This document shows, one piece after another, positions 9,633-20,274 of a stretch of 64,000 nt of DNA. A model generated the notes under the pieces. That model worked only from the letters and a program-made list of their open reading frames with translations. It searched no databases and was not told the DNA's origin. Source of the stretch: CBDFKQ01 sp965248855 (GTDB taxonomy: Bacteria; Bacteroidota; Bacteroidia; Cytophagales; 172606-1); the NCBI GenBank assembly GCA_965248855.1, contig CBDFKQ010000025.1, positions 1 through 64,000 of the forward strand, written 5' to 3'. The number at the start of each line of letters is the position of its first letter. Within the stretch, counting starts at the first letter, position 1. A program made the position numbers and the translations under genes.

Positions 9633-11540
9633 TTATTGTTTAAAACATAAAACCGCTAATGGTGGAATGGTAATATTGATTGAATGTTGATGGTGATGGG
9701 CGTAAATATCTTCAGTATGAATTTCTCCATTTCCAATTCCTGATCCTCCGAATTCAAAATAATCACTGTTTAATATTTCTTTCCATAAACCATGTTTTGG
9801 CACTCCAATTCTATAATTATACCTGACAACCGGAGTAAAATTGCAAACCACTAAAATTTTATCATTTTCATCGTACCCTTTCCTTAAAAAAGAAATAATA
9901 CAATTTTGTGTGTCACTATAATCAATCCACTCAAATCCATTACCATCAAATGGAATTTGATATAGGGCTTTCTCGGCTTTATATAAATGATTTAAGCGAG
10001 ATATCCATTTTAAACTACCACGATGAATATCATAATTTAATAAATGCCAATCCAAACTACTGTCATGGTTCCACTCCGAAGTTTGCCCAAACTCACTGCC
10101 CATAAAAATAAGCTTTGTACCCGGATGAGTAAACATAAAACCGTATAACAATCTTAAATTTGCAAATTTTTGCCATTCATCGCCGGGCATTTTATTTACA
10201 ATCGATTTTTTGCCGTATACTACCTCATCATGTGATAAAGGCAGCATAAAGTTTTCAGTAAAAGCATAAACTAAACTAAAAGTAATTTCTTGTTGATGGT
10301 ATTGTCTTAGAATTGGATCCATTGCTAAATAATGAAGCGTATCATGCATCCAACCCATCATCCATTTCATTCCGAAACCTAAGCCGCCATTATAAGTTGG
10401 CCTTGAAACCCCCGCCCAAGATGTTGATTCCTCTGCAATTGTATGTACATCAGGGAAGTTTTTATAAACTGTTTCATTAAATAATCTTAGGAGATCAATT
10501 GCTTCTAAATTTTCCCTTCCACCTAAAAAATTAGGTATCCATTCGCCAGGTTCTCTGGAATAATCTAAATAAAGCATTGAGGCAACAGCGTCAACTCTCA
10601 ACCCATCTATATGATATTTTTCTAACCAGTAAAGAGCATTACTAATTAAAAAAGATTTTATTTCATTTCTGCCATAATTAAAAATAAAACTTTTCCAATC
10701 AGGATGATAACCCTGTTTTGGGTCTGAGTGTTCATATAAATGACTGCCGTCAAAGTTATAAAGTCCATGCTCATCACCCGGAAAATGTGAAGGAACCCAA
10801 TCTAAAATGATTCCAATACCTGCCTGATGAAGTTTATCCACCAAATACATAAAATCTTCAGGAGATCCAAACCTGCTGCTTGGAGCGAAATAACCGGTTA
10901 TTTGATAGCCCCAGGATCCAAAAAAAGGATGCTCCATCACGGGCATAAATTCTACGTGTGTAAAACCTAATTCATTGATATAGGGAGGTAATTGATCTGC
11001 AAGTTCACGATAGGTTAATGATCTGTTTCCATCTTCAGGAACCCTCCTCCACGAACCTATATGCAGTTCGTAAACGGACATAGGTTGAGGCGTATTTGTT
11101 TTATTAGATCGATCTTGCAACCAATCTTTATCGTTCCATTGATAATCTGTATTCCAAATTATAGAGGCCGTGTTTGGAGGTGTTTCATGAAAAATACCAT
11201 AAGGATCAAGTTTTTCAACATTAAAACCATCCTGCGCAGAAATAAAATATTTATATTTTGAACCCTTTGACCAGTAAGGGACAAAAGCTTCCCAAATACC
11301 TGATCCATCCCAACGCGGAAACATAGGATGACTACCTCTATCCCATCCATTATTATCTCCGATTATTGAAACATAATGTGCATTTGGTGCCCAGACAGAA
11401 AAATAAGTTCCTTCCATGCCTTCGTAAGACATTGGATGTGAACCAAACCTGTTATAAAGCTGAAAATGTTTACCGTCTTTAAATAAATTAATATCAAATT
11501 CTGAAAAAAGAGAAATTCCTGAAATAGTATTTTCCGGCAT
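9633..11540 (-). CDS. glgB: 1,4-alpha-glucan branching enzyme
   Basis: 635 residues. A CBM48 domain (about 30-130) precedes a GH13 barrel. Visible catalytic blocks are DWVPSHF, GLRVDAVASMLYLDY (nucleophile Asp near 315), TIAEESTSW (acid-base Glu near 368) and LSHDEVVYG (transition-state Asp near 440). It forms alpha-1,6 branches in glycogen. The length matches the shorter GlgB form that lacks the extra N-terminal domain. No other glycogen genes are in the window. Confidence 0.95.
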   Translation of the reverse strand: MPENTISGISLFSEFDINLFKDGKHFQLYNRFGSHPMSYEGMEGTYFSVWAPNAHYVSIIGDNNGWDRGSHPMFPRWDGSGIWEAFVPYWSKGSKYKYFISAQDGFNVEKLDPYGIFHETPPNTASIIWNTDYQWNDKDWLQDRSNKTNTPQPMSVYELHIGSWRRVPEDGNRSLTYRELADQLPPYINELGFTHVEFMPVMEHPFFGSWGYQITGYFAPSSRFGSPEDFMYLVDKLHQAGIGIILDWVPSHFPGDEHGLYNFDGSHLYEHSDPKQGYHPDWKSFIFNYGRNEIKSFLISNALYWLEKYHIDGLRVDAVASMLYLDYSREPGEWIPNFLGGRENLEAIDLLRLFNETVYKNFPDVHTIAEESTSWAGVSRPTYNGGLGFGMKWMMGWMHDTLHYLAMDPILRQYHQQEITFSLVYAFTENFMLPLSHDEVVYGKKSIVNKMPGDEWQKFANLRLLYGFMFTHPGTKLIFMGSEFGQTSEWNHDSSLDWHLLNYDIHRGSLKWISRLNHLYKAEKALYQIPFDGNGFEWIDYSDTQNCIISFLRKGYDENDKILVVCNFTPVVRYNYRIGVPKHGLWKEILNSDYFEFGGSGIGNGEIHTEDIYAHHHQHSINITIPPLAVLCFKQ

Positions 11541-11697
11541 TCGGTGGATATTTTAATTTAAGACTAATATTTTAATTTAAATTCCCTTTTTATAAGCCCA
11601 TAAAATTATTTAAATATTCTAGAATATTTTGAGCAATAGATTCAAAAATCTATGCCAAATAATTTATTTTTTTAAATAAAATTCAAATTCGTAAGCT

Positions 11698-12699
11698 TTA
11701 ATCAATTTTTAAAATAATTTTTCCGAATTGTTGAGCATCATTCATTCTTTCAAAACCTTTCGCGGCTTCCGAAAGAGTAAATACTTTATCAATAATTGGA
11801 ATAATTTTTTTTTCATTAACAAATTTAATCATTGCTGCAAACTCCGAGTCATTACCCATTGTTGTTCCTAATATCGAAAGTTGTTTCCAAAAGGCTTTCC
11901 CGGGAATTATTTCTTTAATTGGTCCCCTTGTACCGCCATAAAAAACTATTTTTCCACCAATATTGGAAAGCTCAATTAATTTTGAAAACCCTTCACCGGC
12001 AGCACTGTCAATTATTAAATCAAACCCTCCACCTGACAAACTTTGTATTTCTTTTTCCCAACCTTCAATTTTATAATTAACACCATTTAATGCACCTAAG
12101 TCCTTAGCCTTCTTAATTTTCTCTTCCGATCCGGAGGTAACATATATATTTTTTCCAACCGAGATGGCAAATTGTAAAATTGTTAATGCTACTCCACCAC
12201 CAATTCCCGTAATTAAAAGTTTTTCTTCAGCATTCCAAATACCTCTTGAAAATAAAGCTCTATAACCTGTTAAACCTGCAAGCGGTAAAGCAGCAGCTTG
12301 TTCAAAATTTAAATGACGCGGTTTTTCGTATAATGATGAAGCAGGTACTTTTACATATTCTGCAAACGTACCATTTCGGGGCATACCCAAAATTTCAAAT
12401 TCTTTTGAATGTGCATTGGGTTTACTTCCCCAATTCATTCCGGGATTTATTATTACCTCTTTACCTTTCCAAATCGGATCCACGTCATTTCCAATTTCAG
12501 TTACTGTACCTGCCCCGTCAGAACCTAAAATCATGGGGAATTTTAAACTACCATATTGTCCTTTTTGTATCCACCAATCCCGATGATTTAAAGCAGCAGC
12601 TTTTAATTTTACTACTGCCTCATTTAAGCTTGGCTTAGGTTTCTCACAATCAATAAACTTTAAGGGAGCATTACTATTTTCAAGAAATAAAGCTTTCAT
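11698..12699 (-). CDS. Zinc-independent MDR family dehydrogenase / quinone oxidoreductase-like
   Basis: 333 residues with the GroES-like fold (KLKAAALNHRDWWIQKGQYG, then ILGSDGAGTVTEIG) and a Rossmann domain with GIGGGVALTILQFA near residue 167. The structural zinc cysteines are absent, so it belongs to the zinc-free side of the medium-chain dehydrogenases and should use NADPH to reduce a quinone or enal. The substrate cannot be told from sequence. A single gene. Confidence 0.8.
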   Translation of the reverse strand: MKALFLENSNAPLKFIDCEKPKPSLNEAVVKLKAAALNHRDWWIQKGQYGSLKFPMILGSDGAGTVTEIGNDVDPIWKGKEVIINPGMNWGSKPNAHSKEFEILGMPRNGTFAEYVKVPASSLYEKPRHLNFEQAAALPLAGLTGYRALFSRGIWNAEEKLLITGIGGGVALTILQFAISVGKNIYVTSGSEEKIKKAKDLGALNGVNYKIEGWEKEIQSLSGGGFDLIIDSAAGEGFSKLIELSNIGGKIVFYGGTRGPIKEIIPGKAFWKQLSILGTTMGNDSEFAAMIKFVNEKKIIPIIDKVFTLSEAAKGFERMNDAQQFGKIILKID

Positions 12700-12966
12700 T
12701 TTTAAAAGATAAAAAAATTAATAACTCATAAAATAAGGAAACAAGGTTTAATGTTAAAAAAATATAATATAATATCAATTATTTACTTACATAGGCCAAG
12801 CTAATTAATAATTTTCAAAAAATCCATCAATTATTCCCTTTTGAATAAATAATTAAGGTTAATTCATTTAATCATTATTTTTTGTTATAAATATTACCCT
12901 GCGTATTTCTACAATTAGTCGCTCTGTTTTGATATCTGATATTAAAATTATAATTATACTGCCTAT

Positions 12967-14958
12967 ATGAGAATATTTTTTAGTTTTTTATCAGGTTTTA
13001 TTTTTTGTGCATGCTTGTCGGCACAAAATAAAAAAGTTGATAACCTTATAGTGAAAGCAAATGCATTACCGAATGATTCATCAAAAGTTGGCATTTTTTT
13101 AGAGATTGCAACTATATATTGGTATTCAAATCCTGACAGTACAATTCTCTTTGCAAATAAATCTTTAGCTCTTTCCGAGAAATTAAATTTCAAAAAAGGT
13201 ATGGGCCGGAGTTATAAAAATTTAGGAACAGCACATTTTATAAAAGGGAATTTAACTCAAGCTTTAAATGCTAATTTTAGCAGTCTAAAAATTGGTAAAG
13301 AGTTAAAAGATGATGACCTGATATGGTATGCTTATAACAATATTGGCAACATTTATTTTAAAACGGAAGACTTTACACAAGCTCTTACATTTTATAATAA
13401 ATCCTTAATAATCGCCAAAGAAAATAAAAAAATTAATGACGTAGCAACCTCATTTATTAATATTGCTAATATCCTTAAATGCCAAAAAAAATATTCGGAT
13501 GCATTAAATTATCAAAATCAGGCTTTGCCGCTTTTAATTAAAGGAAATGATCGGATTGGTTTGGCAATATTACTTCATAACATAGGTGATGTTTACCTAA
13601 AACAATCAAAATATGAAGATGCACTTGCTTATATCCAAAAATCATTAAAGATTTCTAATGAAATAGATGACAGGGAAGGTATTATATATTGTTATTTAAC
13701 TTCAGCCGAAATTTATTTAGGAAAAAATGATTTAAGCGCCAGCTTAAAATACGCTACCGAAGGATTAAAATTATCAAAAAAATTTGGCTCTTATAATACT
13801 ATTAAAGATTTTTATACCGCTTTATCTTCAATAGCTGAAAAGAAAAAGGATTTTAAAACCTCATTGATTTTTTATAAACTTTCTGCTTCAGCTAAAGACA
13901 GTGTTATAAGTCTGGAGAAACAAAAAAGTATAAATAATTTAAAAAATGATTATGAAATTAATGAAAAGCAACAAGAAATAGATCATCTGTATTTAGATAA
14001 CAAATCTCAAAATGAAGAACTTTCCAAGCAAACATTGCAGAGAAAAGGTTTTATATTAGTCTTTATTGTTTTAATAGTATTGGTAATTATACTTATTAAA
14101 AATATACTTATTAAAAAGAAAATAAATAATTTACTTGAATTACAAAATGCTGAGATTTTAGATCAAAAAGAAGAAATAACAGCCCAAAGCGAGGAAATAT
14201 ATACCCAAAAAGAATTACTTTTAGATTTAAATATAAGTAAAGACAAGCTATTTTCTATCATTTCTCACGATTTAAGGGCACCAATAAACAGTTTGCAAGG
14301 AGCCCTAGAAATTTTACAAGAAGGTTTATTAAGCGATGATGAAATAAAAGATGTTGCCAAAACATTACTTAAAAAAGTACAAAACACCGGTATTTTTTTA
14401 AATAATCTCCTTTATTGGGCAAAAAGCCAAATGGGAGGAATAATTGTACATCCTGAAAAAATTAACATAAAAATATTAGCGGAGAATAGTATTCAATTAT
14501 TAGATACTCTATCTGATGAGAAAAATATAATAATTAAAAATAATATTCAAAAAGATATTTTTGCTTTGATAGACGAAAATATGATTGAATTGGTTGTAAG
14601 AAATTTATTAGAAAATGCAATTAAATTCACACCTGAAAATGGAAAAATATTAATTGACGCTATAGAACAAGGGAATGACATATTAATGTCGGTTACCGAC
14701 AGTGGAAGTGGAGTTAAAGAAGAAGACCTTCCAAAACTTTTTGATTCTCAAACTCATTTCACTACTTATGGCACTGCCAATGAAAAAGGAACAGGACTTG
14801 GCTTAACCCTTTGCAAAGATTTTATTGAGAAAAACGGAGGTACTATTTGGGTTGAAAGTAAAGTAGGGATAGGTTCTAAGTTTTGTTTTACCTTAAAAAA
14901 AATAAACCGGGATACAATTAAAAATATTGATAAAGATAAACTGCTTTGTATAATTTAA
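12967..14958 (+). CDS. TPR-containing sensor histidine kinase
   Basis: 663 residues: signal peptide (cleavage after about residue 19, SAQ), six or more TPR repeats (residues about 40-300) facing the periplasm, one membrane helix (about 357-380), a coiled coil, a HisKA domain with phospho-acceptor SIISHDLRAP near residue 433, and a HATPase domain with N box NLLENAIKF, G1 DSGSG and G2 GTGLGLTL. This architecture is common in Bacteroidota, where the periplasmic TPRs sense an unknown partner. No response regulator is adjacent, so it is an orphan kinase. Confidence 0.9.
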   Translation: MRIFFSFLSGFIFCACLSAQNKKVDNLIVKANALPNDSSKVGIFLEIATIYWYSNPDSTILFANKSLALSEKLNFKKGMGRSYKNLGTAHFIKGNLTQALNANFSSLKIGKELKDDDLIWYAYNNIGNIYFKTEDFTQALTFYNKSLIIAKENKKINDVATSFINIANILKCQKKYSDALNYQNQALPLLIKGNDRIGLAILLHNIGDVYLKQSKYEDALAYIQKSLKISNEIDDREGIIYCYLTSAEIYLGKNDLSASLKYATEGLKLSKKFGSYNTIKDFYTALSSIAEKKKDFKTSLIFYKLSASAKDSVISLEKQKSINNLKNDYEINEKQQEIDHLYLDNKSQNEELSKQTLQRKGFILVFIVLIVLVIILIKNILIKKKINNLLELQNAEILDQKEEITAQSEEIYTQKELLLDLNISKDKLFSIISHDLRAPINSLQGALEILQEGLLSDDEIKDVAKTLLKKVQNTGIFLNNLLYWAKSQMGGIIVHPEKINIKILAENSIQLLDTLSDEKNIIIKNNIQKDIFALIDENMIELVVRNLLENAIKFTPENGKILIDAIEQGNDILMSVTDSGSGVKEEDLPKLFDSQTHFTTYGTANEKGTGLGLTLCKDFIEKNGGTIWVESKVGIGSKFCFTLKKINRDTIKNIDKDKLLCII

Positions 14959-14992
14959 CAGAAAGGGATAAATAATTTTATCCCTTTCTGTT
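14957..14992. terminator. Hairpin terminator between the histidine kinase and the S9 peptidase
   Basis: A perfect 16-bp stem (14957-14972 with 14977-14992) and a 4-base loop, followed by TTTTTT on the plus strand. It lies between two convergent genes, and its left arm begins at the kinase stop codon. Confidence 0.9.
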
Positions 14993-14994
14993 TT

Positions 14995-17148
14995 TTATTC
15001 TGCTAATCCCATTCTATCCATAATAAAAGCATAGCGAAAAGCTACTTCCTTTAACCTGTCAAATCTGCCTGACGCTCCACCATGCCCTGAATCCATATTT
15101 GTTTTTAATAAAACAATATTATTATCCTTTTTTAATGCCCTAATTTTTGCAATCCATTTAGCAGGTTCATGATAACTCACCTGAGAATCATTAATACCAC
15201 CTGTTGCCAAAATATTTGGATAATTAACAGCTTTTAAATTATCATAAGGCGAATAAGATAAAATATAATCGTAAGCTGTTTTTTCATTTGGGTTGCCCCA
15301 TTGTTCATATTCCTGTGTTGTTAATGGCAGTGAAGAATCGAGCATTGTATTAATTACATCAACAAAAGGAACATCTGCAACTACTACTTTAAATAAATCC
15401 GGTCTTAAGTTTGTAACCGCACCCATTAATAAACCTCCGGCGCTGCCTCCATTGATTGCCAAAAAATCAGACGAAGTATATTTTAGCTTTACTAATTCTT
15501 CTGCACATGATACAAAATCGGTAAAAGTATTTTTCTTATTCATTAATTTACCATCGTCATACCACTTCTCTCCCATTTCACTTCCACCCCTTATTTGTGC
15601 AATTGCAAAAATAAATCCTCTGTTAATTAAACTATAAACGTTTGCATTAAAATTTGCTTCGGTAGAATAACCATATGATCCATAAGAATATAACAGAGTA
15701 GGATTTTTCCCGTTTAATTCCAATGCTTTTTTATAAACGATGGCCATTGGTACTTTTACCCCATCGGGTGCAGTAGCAAATAATCTTTTTACTTCATAAT
15801 CATCTGCTTTAAAACCACTTGGTATTTCTTGTTCTTTTAGTTTCTCACTTTTATTTTCGACCATGTCAAAATCAAAAATTGAATTGGGCCTGTTAAGAGA
15901 ACTGTAAGAATACCTTAATTTTGTAGAAGTATATTCCGGAGTGTTGCTTTTATAAACCGTATAAACCGGCTCAGGAAATTTAATTGATGAGATTTTTTTA
16001 TTGCCAAGATCCATTACGCGGATTTGACTTAAACCTCCATTTCTAACCGACATGGTTAAATATTTTTCAAAAACATCAATTTCTTCTATTTTTGTGTACG
16101 GGTCATATGGAATTACATCTTTCCAGATTTTTTTATCTTCGTAACCTTTTAAAGGTGCTTCTAAGATTTTATAATTTTTATTATTATCATCTTTATATAA
16201 TATAAAAAACTTTGATTGATGATGGACCAACTCATAAATTACATCCTTTTCGCGTGGGTAAAATATTTTAAATGGTTCACTTGGCTTATCTGCAGATATA
16301 AAACGCACTTCAGAACTTGTAAAACTACCGGATGAAATAAATATTAATTCATTGTTTTTACTTTTACTTAAACCTACATTGAATTGATCGTCCTTCTCTT
16401 CAAATATTAATTGGTCTTTTTCTTTTGAACCCAATACATGTTTGTAAACCCTGTAAGGCCTTAAGGATTCATTGGCAACTACATAAAAAACAGTTTTATT
16501 ATCATTTGCCCACTCAAAACCGTCAACTTTTTCTATGATTTCACTTATTTCTTTATTTGTTTCCAAATTTTTAAATTTTAAAGTATACTCTGCATATGAT
16601 CCGGTAAAATTACTTGCATAAGCTAAAATTTTATTATCTGAACTAAGGTTGAAACTATTTAAAAGAAAGGTGCTTTTACCTTCTGCCATTTTATTTCCGT
16701 CAATCAATATTTCTTCATCGGCTTTTAAATTACCTTTCTTTCTGCATATTATTGAATATTGTTTTCCTTCTTCTGTGCGATAATAATAAAAATAACCATT
16801 TTCAAAAACGGGTACACTTTGATCAACTTCTTTAATTCTTGCCTTCATTTCGTCAAATAATTTTTTACGCAGGCCTTCAGTATGTTTCATTACAGAATCA
16901 CAATATGTGTTCTCAGCATTTAAATATTTGATTACTTCGGCATTTTCTTTTTCTTTCAACCAGAAATAATTGTCAATTCTTTTGTAACCATGTTCTGAAA
17001 ATTCTTTTGCTTTTATAGCAGCAACAGGTGGTTTAAGGTAATCGCTTTGCATTTTTATTGGATGAGTATGTTCGTTTTTTAATTTTTCTTTACATGATAA
17101 AATCATTGTTATCTGTAAGACTGTAAAAATAAAAGATAATTTCTTCAT
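14995..17148 (-). CDS. Prolyl oligopeptidase family S9 peptidase (oligopeptidase B type), lipoprotein
   Basis: 717 residues with a lipoprotein signal (MKKLSFIFTVLQITMILSC). A seven-bladed propeller (about 90-430) precedes an alpha/beta hydrolase domain. The catalytic Ser is in NGGSAGGLLMG near residue 567, the Asp in GGINDSQV near 653 and the His in DSGHGGASGR near 689, so all three are present. The GGSAGG form and overall layout fit oligopeptidase B. The lipid anchor puts it in the periplasm or outer membrane, where it would cut short peptides. Confidence 0.88.
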   Translation of the reverse strand: MKKLSFIFTVLQITMILSCKEKLKNEHTHPIKMQSDYLKPPVAAIKAKEFSEHGYKRIDNYFWLKEKENAEVIKYLNAENTYCDSVMKHTEGLRKKLFDEMKARIKEVDQSVPVFENGYFYYYRTEEGKQYSIICRKKGNLKADEEILIDGNKMAEGKSTFLLNSFNLSSDNKILAYASNFTGSYAEYTLKFKNLETNKEISEIIEKVDGFEWANDNKTVFYVVANESLRPYRVYKHVLGSKEKDQLIFEEKDDQFNVGLSKSKNNELIFISSGSFTSSEVRFISADKPSEPFKIFYPREKDVIYELVHHQSKFFILYKDDNNKNYKILEAPLKGYEDKKIWKDVIPYDPYTKIEEIDVFEKYLTMSVRNGGLSQIRVMDLGNKKISSIKFPEPVYTVYKSNTPEYTSTKLRYSYSSLNRPNSIFDFDMVENKSEKLKEQEIPSGFKADDYEVKRLFATAPDGVKVPMAIVYKKALELNGKNPTLLYSYGSYGYSTEANFNANVYSLINRGFIFAIAQIRGGSEMGEKWYDDGKLMNKKNTFTDFVSCAEELVKLKYTSSDFLAINGGSAGGLLMGAVTNLRPDLFKVVVADVPFVDVINTMLDSSLPLTTQEYEQWGNPNEKTAYDYILSYSPYDNLKAVNYPNILATGGINDSQVSYHEPAKWIAKIRALKKDNNIVLLKTNMDSGHGGASGRFDRLKEVAFRYAFIMDRMGLAE

Positions 17149-17268
17149 AAAATTTATAGGTTAGAAAATGTAAATTAAAATAACAAAATTTTTTTATCAA
17201 TATACTGATATTGATTTATTGATATTTTCTTTCAAAATTATTTTTTAAAATCTCTTTCAAAAGAAAAA

Positions 17269-18414
17269 ATGAAAATAATAATTGCACCGGATTCTTTTAA
17301 AGGATCATTAACAGCAAAAGAAGTAGCGGATCATATTGAGAAAGGAATCTTAAAAAAATTCCCTGATGCGCAAATATTAAAAATCCCGGTTGCAGATGGA
17401 GGTGAAGGTACAATTGACGCTTTGTTGGATTCATTAAATGGTAAATTAAAAAATGTTGAAGTTCACAATCCTTTAGGTAAAAAAATTCAAGGTTTTTATG
17501 GATTAATTGATAACTCTACAGCAATAATTGAAATGGCAGTTGCTTCCGGTTTGCCATTGCTGACCGATATTGAGAAAAATCCTCTGTTAACAAACACATA
17601 TGGAACCGGAGAGTTAATAATTGATGCTTTAAATAATGGCTGTGATAAAATTATTATTTGTATTGGTGGCAGTGCAACAAACGATGGAGGTGCCGGCATG
17701 CTTAAAGCATTGGGTGTTAAATTTTATAATCAATTGGGATTAATGAATGATATAAATGGAGGGAATCTTAATGAGATTTTATTTTTTTCGTTAAATGATT
17801 TTGATAAAAGAATAGAAAAAGTAAAAATTATAGTTGCCTGTGACGTAATAAATCCATTATTAGGTAATAATGGCGCTTCGAAGGTATTTGCACCACAAAA
17901 AGGAGCCGATGAAGATCAGGTCAAAATTTTAGAAAAAAATTTAACCCACTTTGCCGACTTAGTTGAAAAGCATTTCAAAAAAGAATTTAGAAATTTCCCC
18001 GGTTCGGGAGCTGCGGGCGGATTGGGTTTTGGTTTGATGTCTTTTTTAAATATCGAATTGAAAAATGGAATCGATATAGTATTAGACACGGTTGATTTCG
18101 AAAAAAAAATTACTTTTTTTCAACCCAATTTAATTATAACCGGTGAAGGAAAAATGGATTATCAAACCGCATTTGGCAAGGCCCCTTTTGGTGTAGCGAT
18201 ATTGGCTAAAAAATTTAAAATACCTGTAATTGCTTTTTGTGGAAGCCTTGGAAAAAATTATGAACAGCTTTATGAAAAAGGTTTTGATGGAATTTTTTCA
18301 ATAATGGGTAATGGGGTTACATTAAAAAATTCAATGATAAATGCGGGAAAGTTTTTGGAAATTGCGGTTGATCGTGCAATAGATATTAATACCGGACAAC
18401 TCTTTTGTAAATAA
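17269..18414 (+). CDS. Glycerate kinase (GlxK/GarK family)
   Basis: 381 residues, full length. The N-terminus MKIIIAPDSFKGSLTAKEVA, IGGSATNDGGAGML near residue 130, and GEGKMDYQTAFGKAPFGVA near residue 293 are family signatures. It phosphorylates D-glycerate to 2- or 3-phosphoglycerate. It is followed 34 bases later by a small membrane protein gene on the same strand. Confidence 0.92.
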   Translation: MKIIIAPDSFKGSLTAKEVADHIEKGILKKFPDAQILKIPVADGGEGTIDALLDSLNGKLKNVEVHNPLGKKIQGFYGLIDNSTAIIEMAVASGLPLLTDIEKNPLLTNTYGTGELIIDALNNGCDKIIICIGGSATNDGGAGMLKALGVKFYNQLGLMNDINGGNLNEILFFSLNDFDKRIEKVKIIVACDVINPLLGNNGASKVFAPQKGADEDQVKILEKNLTHFADLVEKHFKKEFRNFPGSGAAGGLGFGLMSFLNIELKNGIDIVLDTVDFEKKITFFQPNLIITGEGKMDYQTAFGKAPFGVAILAKKFKIPVIAFCGSLGKNYEQLYEKGFDGIFSIMGNGVTLKNSMINAGKFLEIAVDRAIDINTGQLFCK

Positions 18415-18448
18415 TACGTTTAACAGAAAAAATTACTCAAAACTCATT

Positions 18449-19045
18449 ATGCTTAAAAAGATCTTAATATTTACTTTAATCATTAATATTTATTCTTTCT
18501 CTTTTGCTCAAACCAATAATTTGAATTCGCAATTTCAAATTATGAAAGCTCAATCAACAAATTATCAGGAGTTTAAGGTAATCCCTTTAGGTAAATTAGA
18601 TGGTTTTTGGAATATAGTGCTCGATACTTTAAAACAAAATCATAATCAAATAAGCTCATTACAAAAACAATTAACAGATAAACAAAGTGAAATTGCTTCC
18701 TTAAAACTGCAATTGAGCGAAAAGGAAAATCAATTAAAAAAGAACGATTATGAAAGTTCCAGAGTATCTGTTTTGGGTATGAAGGTGATGAAAGATGGTT
18801 ACGTATGGTTTTCATTTATAGTAATCGGCTTACTGGTTTTCTTATTTGTATTTATTTTTATAAAATACAAAGCCGGCGATAATATTATAACCGAAGCTCG
18901 AAAAGATGCATTAGAATCAAAAAACCAAGTTGAAGGTTTAAGACAAAGAATACTTGAGGTGCAAACACAACTTGGCAGAGAATTACAGAATGAAAGAAAT
19001 AAAGCTGAAGATTTATTACAAAAAATTTCAGCGCTTAAGAAATAG
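18449..19045 (+). CDS. Exported coiled-coil membrane protein, unknown
   Basis: 198 residues. A signal peptide (MLKKILIFTLIINIYSFSFA) is followed by a coiled coil (about 65-105, rich in Gln, Lys and Leu), a membrane helix (about 116-136, VWFSFIVIGLLVFLFVFIFI) and a second coiled coil (145-198). This gives a periplasmic coil and a cytoplasmic coil joined by one span. No known family recognised. It follows glycerate kinase closely and may be cotranscribed. Confidence 0.65.
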   Translation: MLKKILIFTLIINIYSFSFAQTNNLNSQFQIMKAQSTNYQEFKVIPLGKLDGFWNIVLDTLKQNHNQISSLQKQLTDKQSEIASLKLQLSEKENQLKKNDYESSRVSVLGMKVMKDGYVWFSFIVIGLLVFLFVFIFIKYKAGDNIITEARKDALESKNQVEGLRQRILEVQTQLGRELQNERNKAEDLLQKISALKK

Positions 19046-19084
19046 TATTGCTTTTTTTAATAATTATTATCTGAAAAGGAAATT

Positions 19085-19120
19085 AAATATCGTTTTATTG
19101 ATATCAATAAAACGATATTT
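19085..19120. terminator. Perfect 36-bp palindrome between convergent genes
   Basis: An uninterrupted palindrome with 18-bp arms centred on GATATC between 19102 and 19103, with T-rich flanks. It sits between the coiled-coil gene and tsaD and touches the tsaD stop codon. It is most simply a bidirectional terminator, although such a loop-free palindrome is unusual for one. Confidence 0.7.
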
Positions 19121-20151
19121 TAAAATAATAATCCGGCTTCGGGAGATGATTGTTGTGATGAAAATTGTTTTTCAATAGCTTTATAGTAAGCTGCCATTCC
19201 AATCATCGCTGCATTATCAGTGCAGTATTCAAGTTTAGGAATATATACATTCCAATTTAATTTTTTACCTTCTTCAAGCAAAGTTTTACGCAATCCTGAA
19301 TTTGCAGAAACCCCACCTGCAATGGCAATTTCATTTATTCTTGTTTTTAAGGAAGCCTTTTTTAATTTTTTTAAAAGAATTTGTATTAAAGTATATTGAA
19401 TTGCGGCACAAATATCCGACAAATTATTTTCAATAAATAAGGGATCCTTTTTAATATTATTTTGCAGAAAATATAAAAAAGCGGTTTTAATACCACTGAA
19501 AGAAAAATTTAATTCGGGCATTTCTACTATCGGAAATTGAAAAGCAAGTGGGTTTCCGATTGCAGCATATTTATCGATTAACGGTCCGCCGGGGTAAGGG
19601 AGATTTAATATTTTTGCTGTTTTATCAAAAGCCTCTCCAACTGCATCATCCATTGTTTGACCAATGATTTCCATTTCTAAAAAATCTTTAACAATAACCA
19701 ATTGAGTATGCCCACCACTTACCGTTAAGCAAATAAAAGGGAAATTTGGTTTTTTATCTTCAATAAAGTGAGCCAAAATATGCGCTTGCATGTGGTTCAC
19801 CTCTATAAGTGGTAAATTTAAAGCAAGCGCAAAACTTTTTGCAAAAGAACTGCCTACCAATAATGCTCCCAATAACCCCGGTCCTTTGGTATAAGCGATG
19901 GATGTTAATTGATTTTTATTTATTTTAGCATTCGCTAAAGCTTCTTTTACAACCGGGATAATATTTTGTTGATGTGCCCTTGATGCAAGCTCCGGAACAA
20001 CGCCGCCAAATTTTTGATGAATGGTTTGCGTTGCAACAACATTGGAACGAACTTTGCCATCAATAAGCACAGCTGCAGAAGTTTCGTCGCAAGAGGATTC
20101 GATGGCAAGAATTATAGATTCAGGATATAAAGGAGAATTTATCTTATTCAA
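19120..20151 (-). CDS. tsaD: tRNA N6-adenosine threonylcarbamoyltransferase TsaD
   Basis: 343 residues, full length. The N-terminal ASKHA motif AIESSCDETSAAVL, the metal-binding HMQAHILAHF near residue 122, and the C-terminal EIAIAGGVSANSGLR and YCTDNAAMIG are all present. With TsaB and TsaE it transfers the threonylcarbamoyl group to A37 of ANN-decoding tRNAs. It is an essential housekeeping gene, divergent from tamB. Confidence 0.95.
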   Translation of the reverse strand: MNKINSPLYPESIILAIESSCDETSAAVLIDGKVRSNVVATQTIHQKFGGVVPELASRAHQQNIIPVVKEALANAKINKNQLTSIAYTKGPGLLGALLVGSSFAKSFALALNLPLIEVNHMQAHILAHFIEDKKPNFPFICLTVSGGHTQLVIVKDFLEMEIIGQTMDDAVGEAFDKTAKILNLPYPGGPLIDKYAAIGNPLAFQFPIVEMPELNFSFSGIKTAFLYFLQNNIKKDPLFIENNLSDICAAIQYTLIQILLKKLKKASLKTRINEIAIAGGVSANSGLRKTLLEEGKKLNWNVYIPKLEYCTDNAAMIGMAAYYKAIEKQFSSQQSSPEAGLLF

Positions 20152-20164
20152 AATGTTTTTTTTA

Positions 20165-20172
20165 CAAAGTTA
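20165..20172 (-). promoter_or_regulatory. Possible -7 element of the tsaD promoter
   Basis: Minus-strand TAACTTTG is an exact match to the Bacteroidota -7 consensus TAnnTTTG and lies 13 bases before the tsaD ATG, which would give a very short leader. I do not see a matching -33 TTTG at the usual 19-21 base spacing, so this is tentative. Confidence 0.35.
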
Positions 20173-20274
20173 TTGAAATCAATTAAATTTTTTTTCGTTG
20201 AGTAAATTAGTGAACAGGTCAATTTTATATTGTGTATTAGTTTTTTTAAAAAATTCTATATGCACCTTTAATAC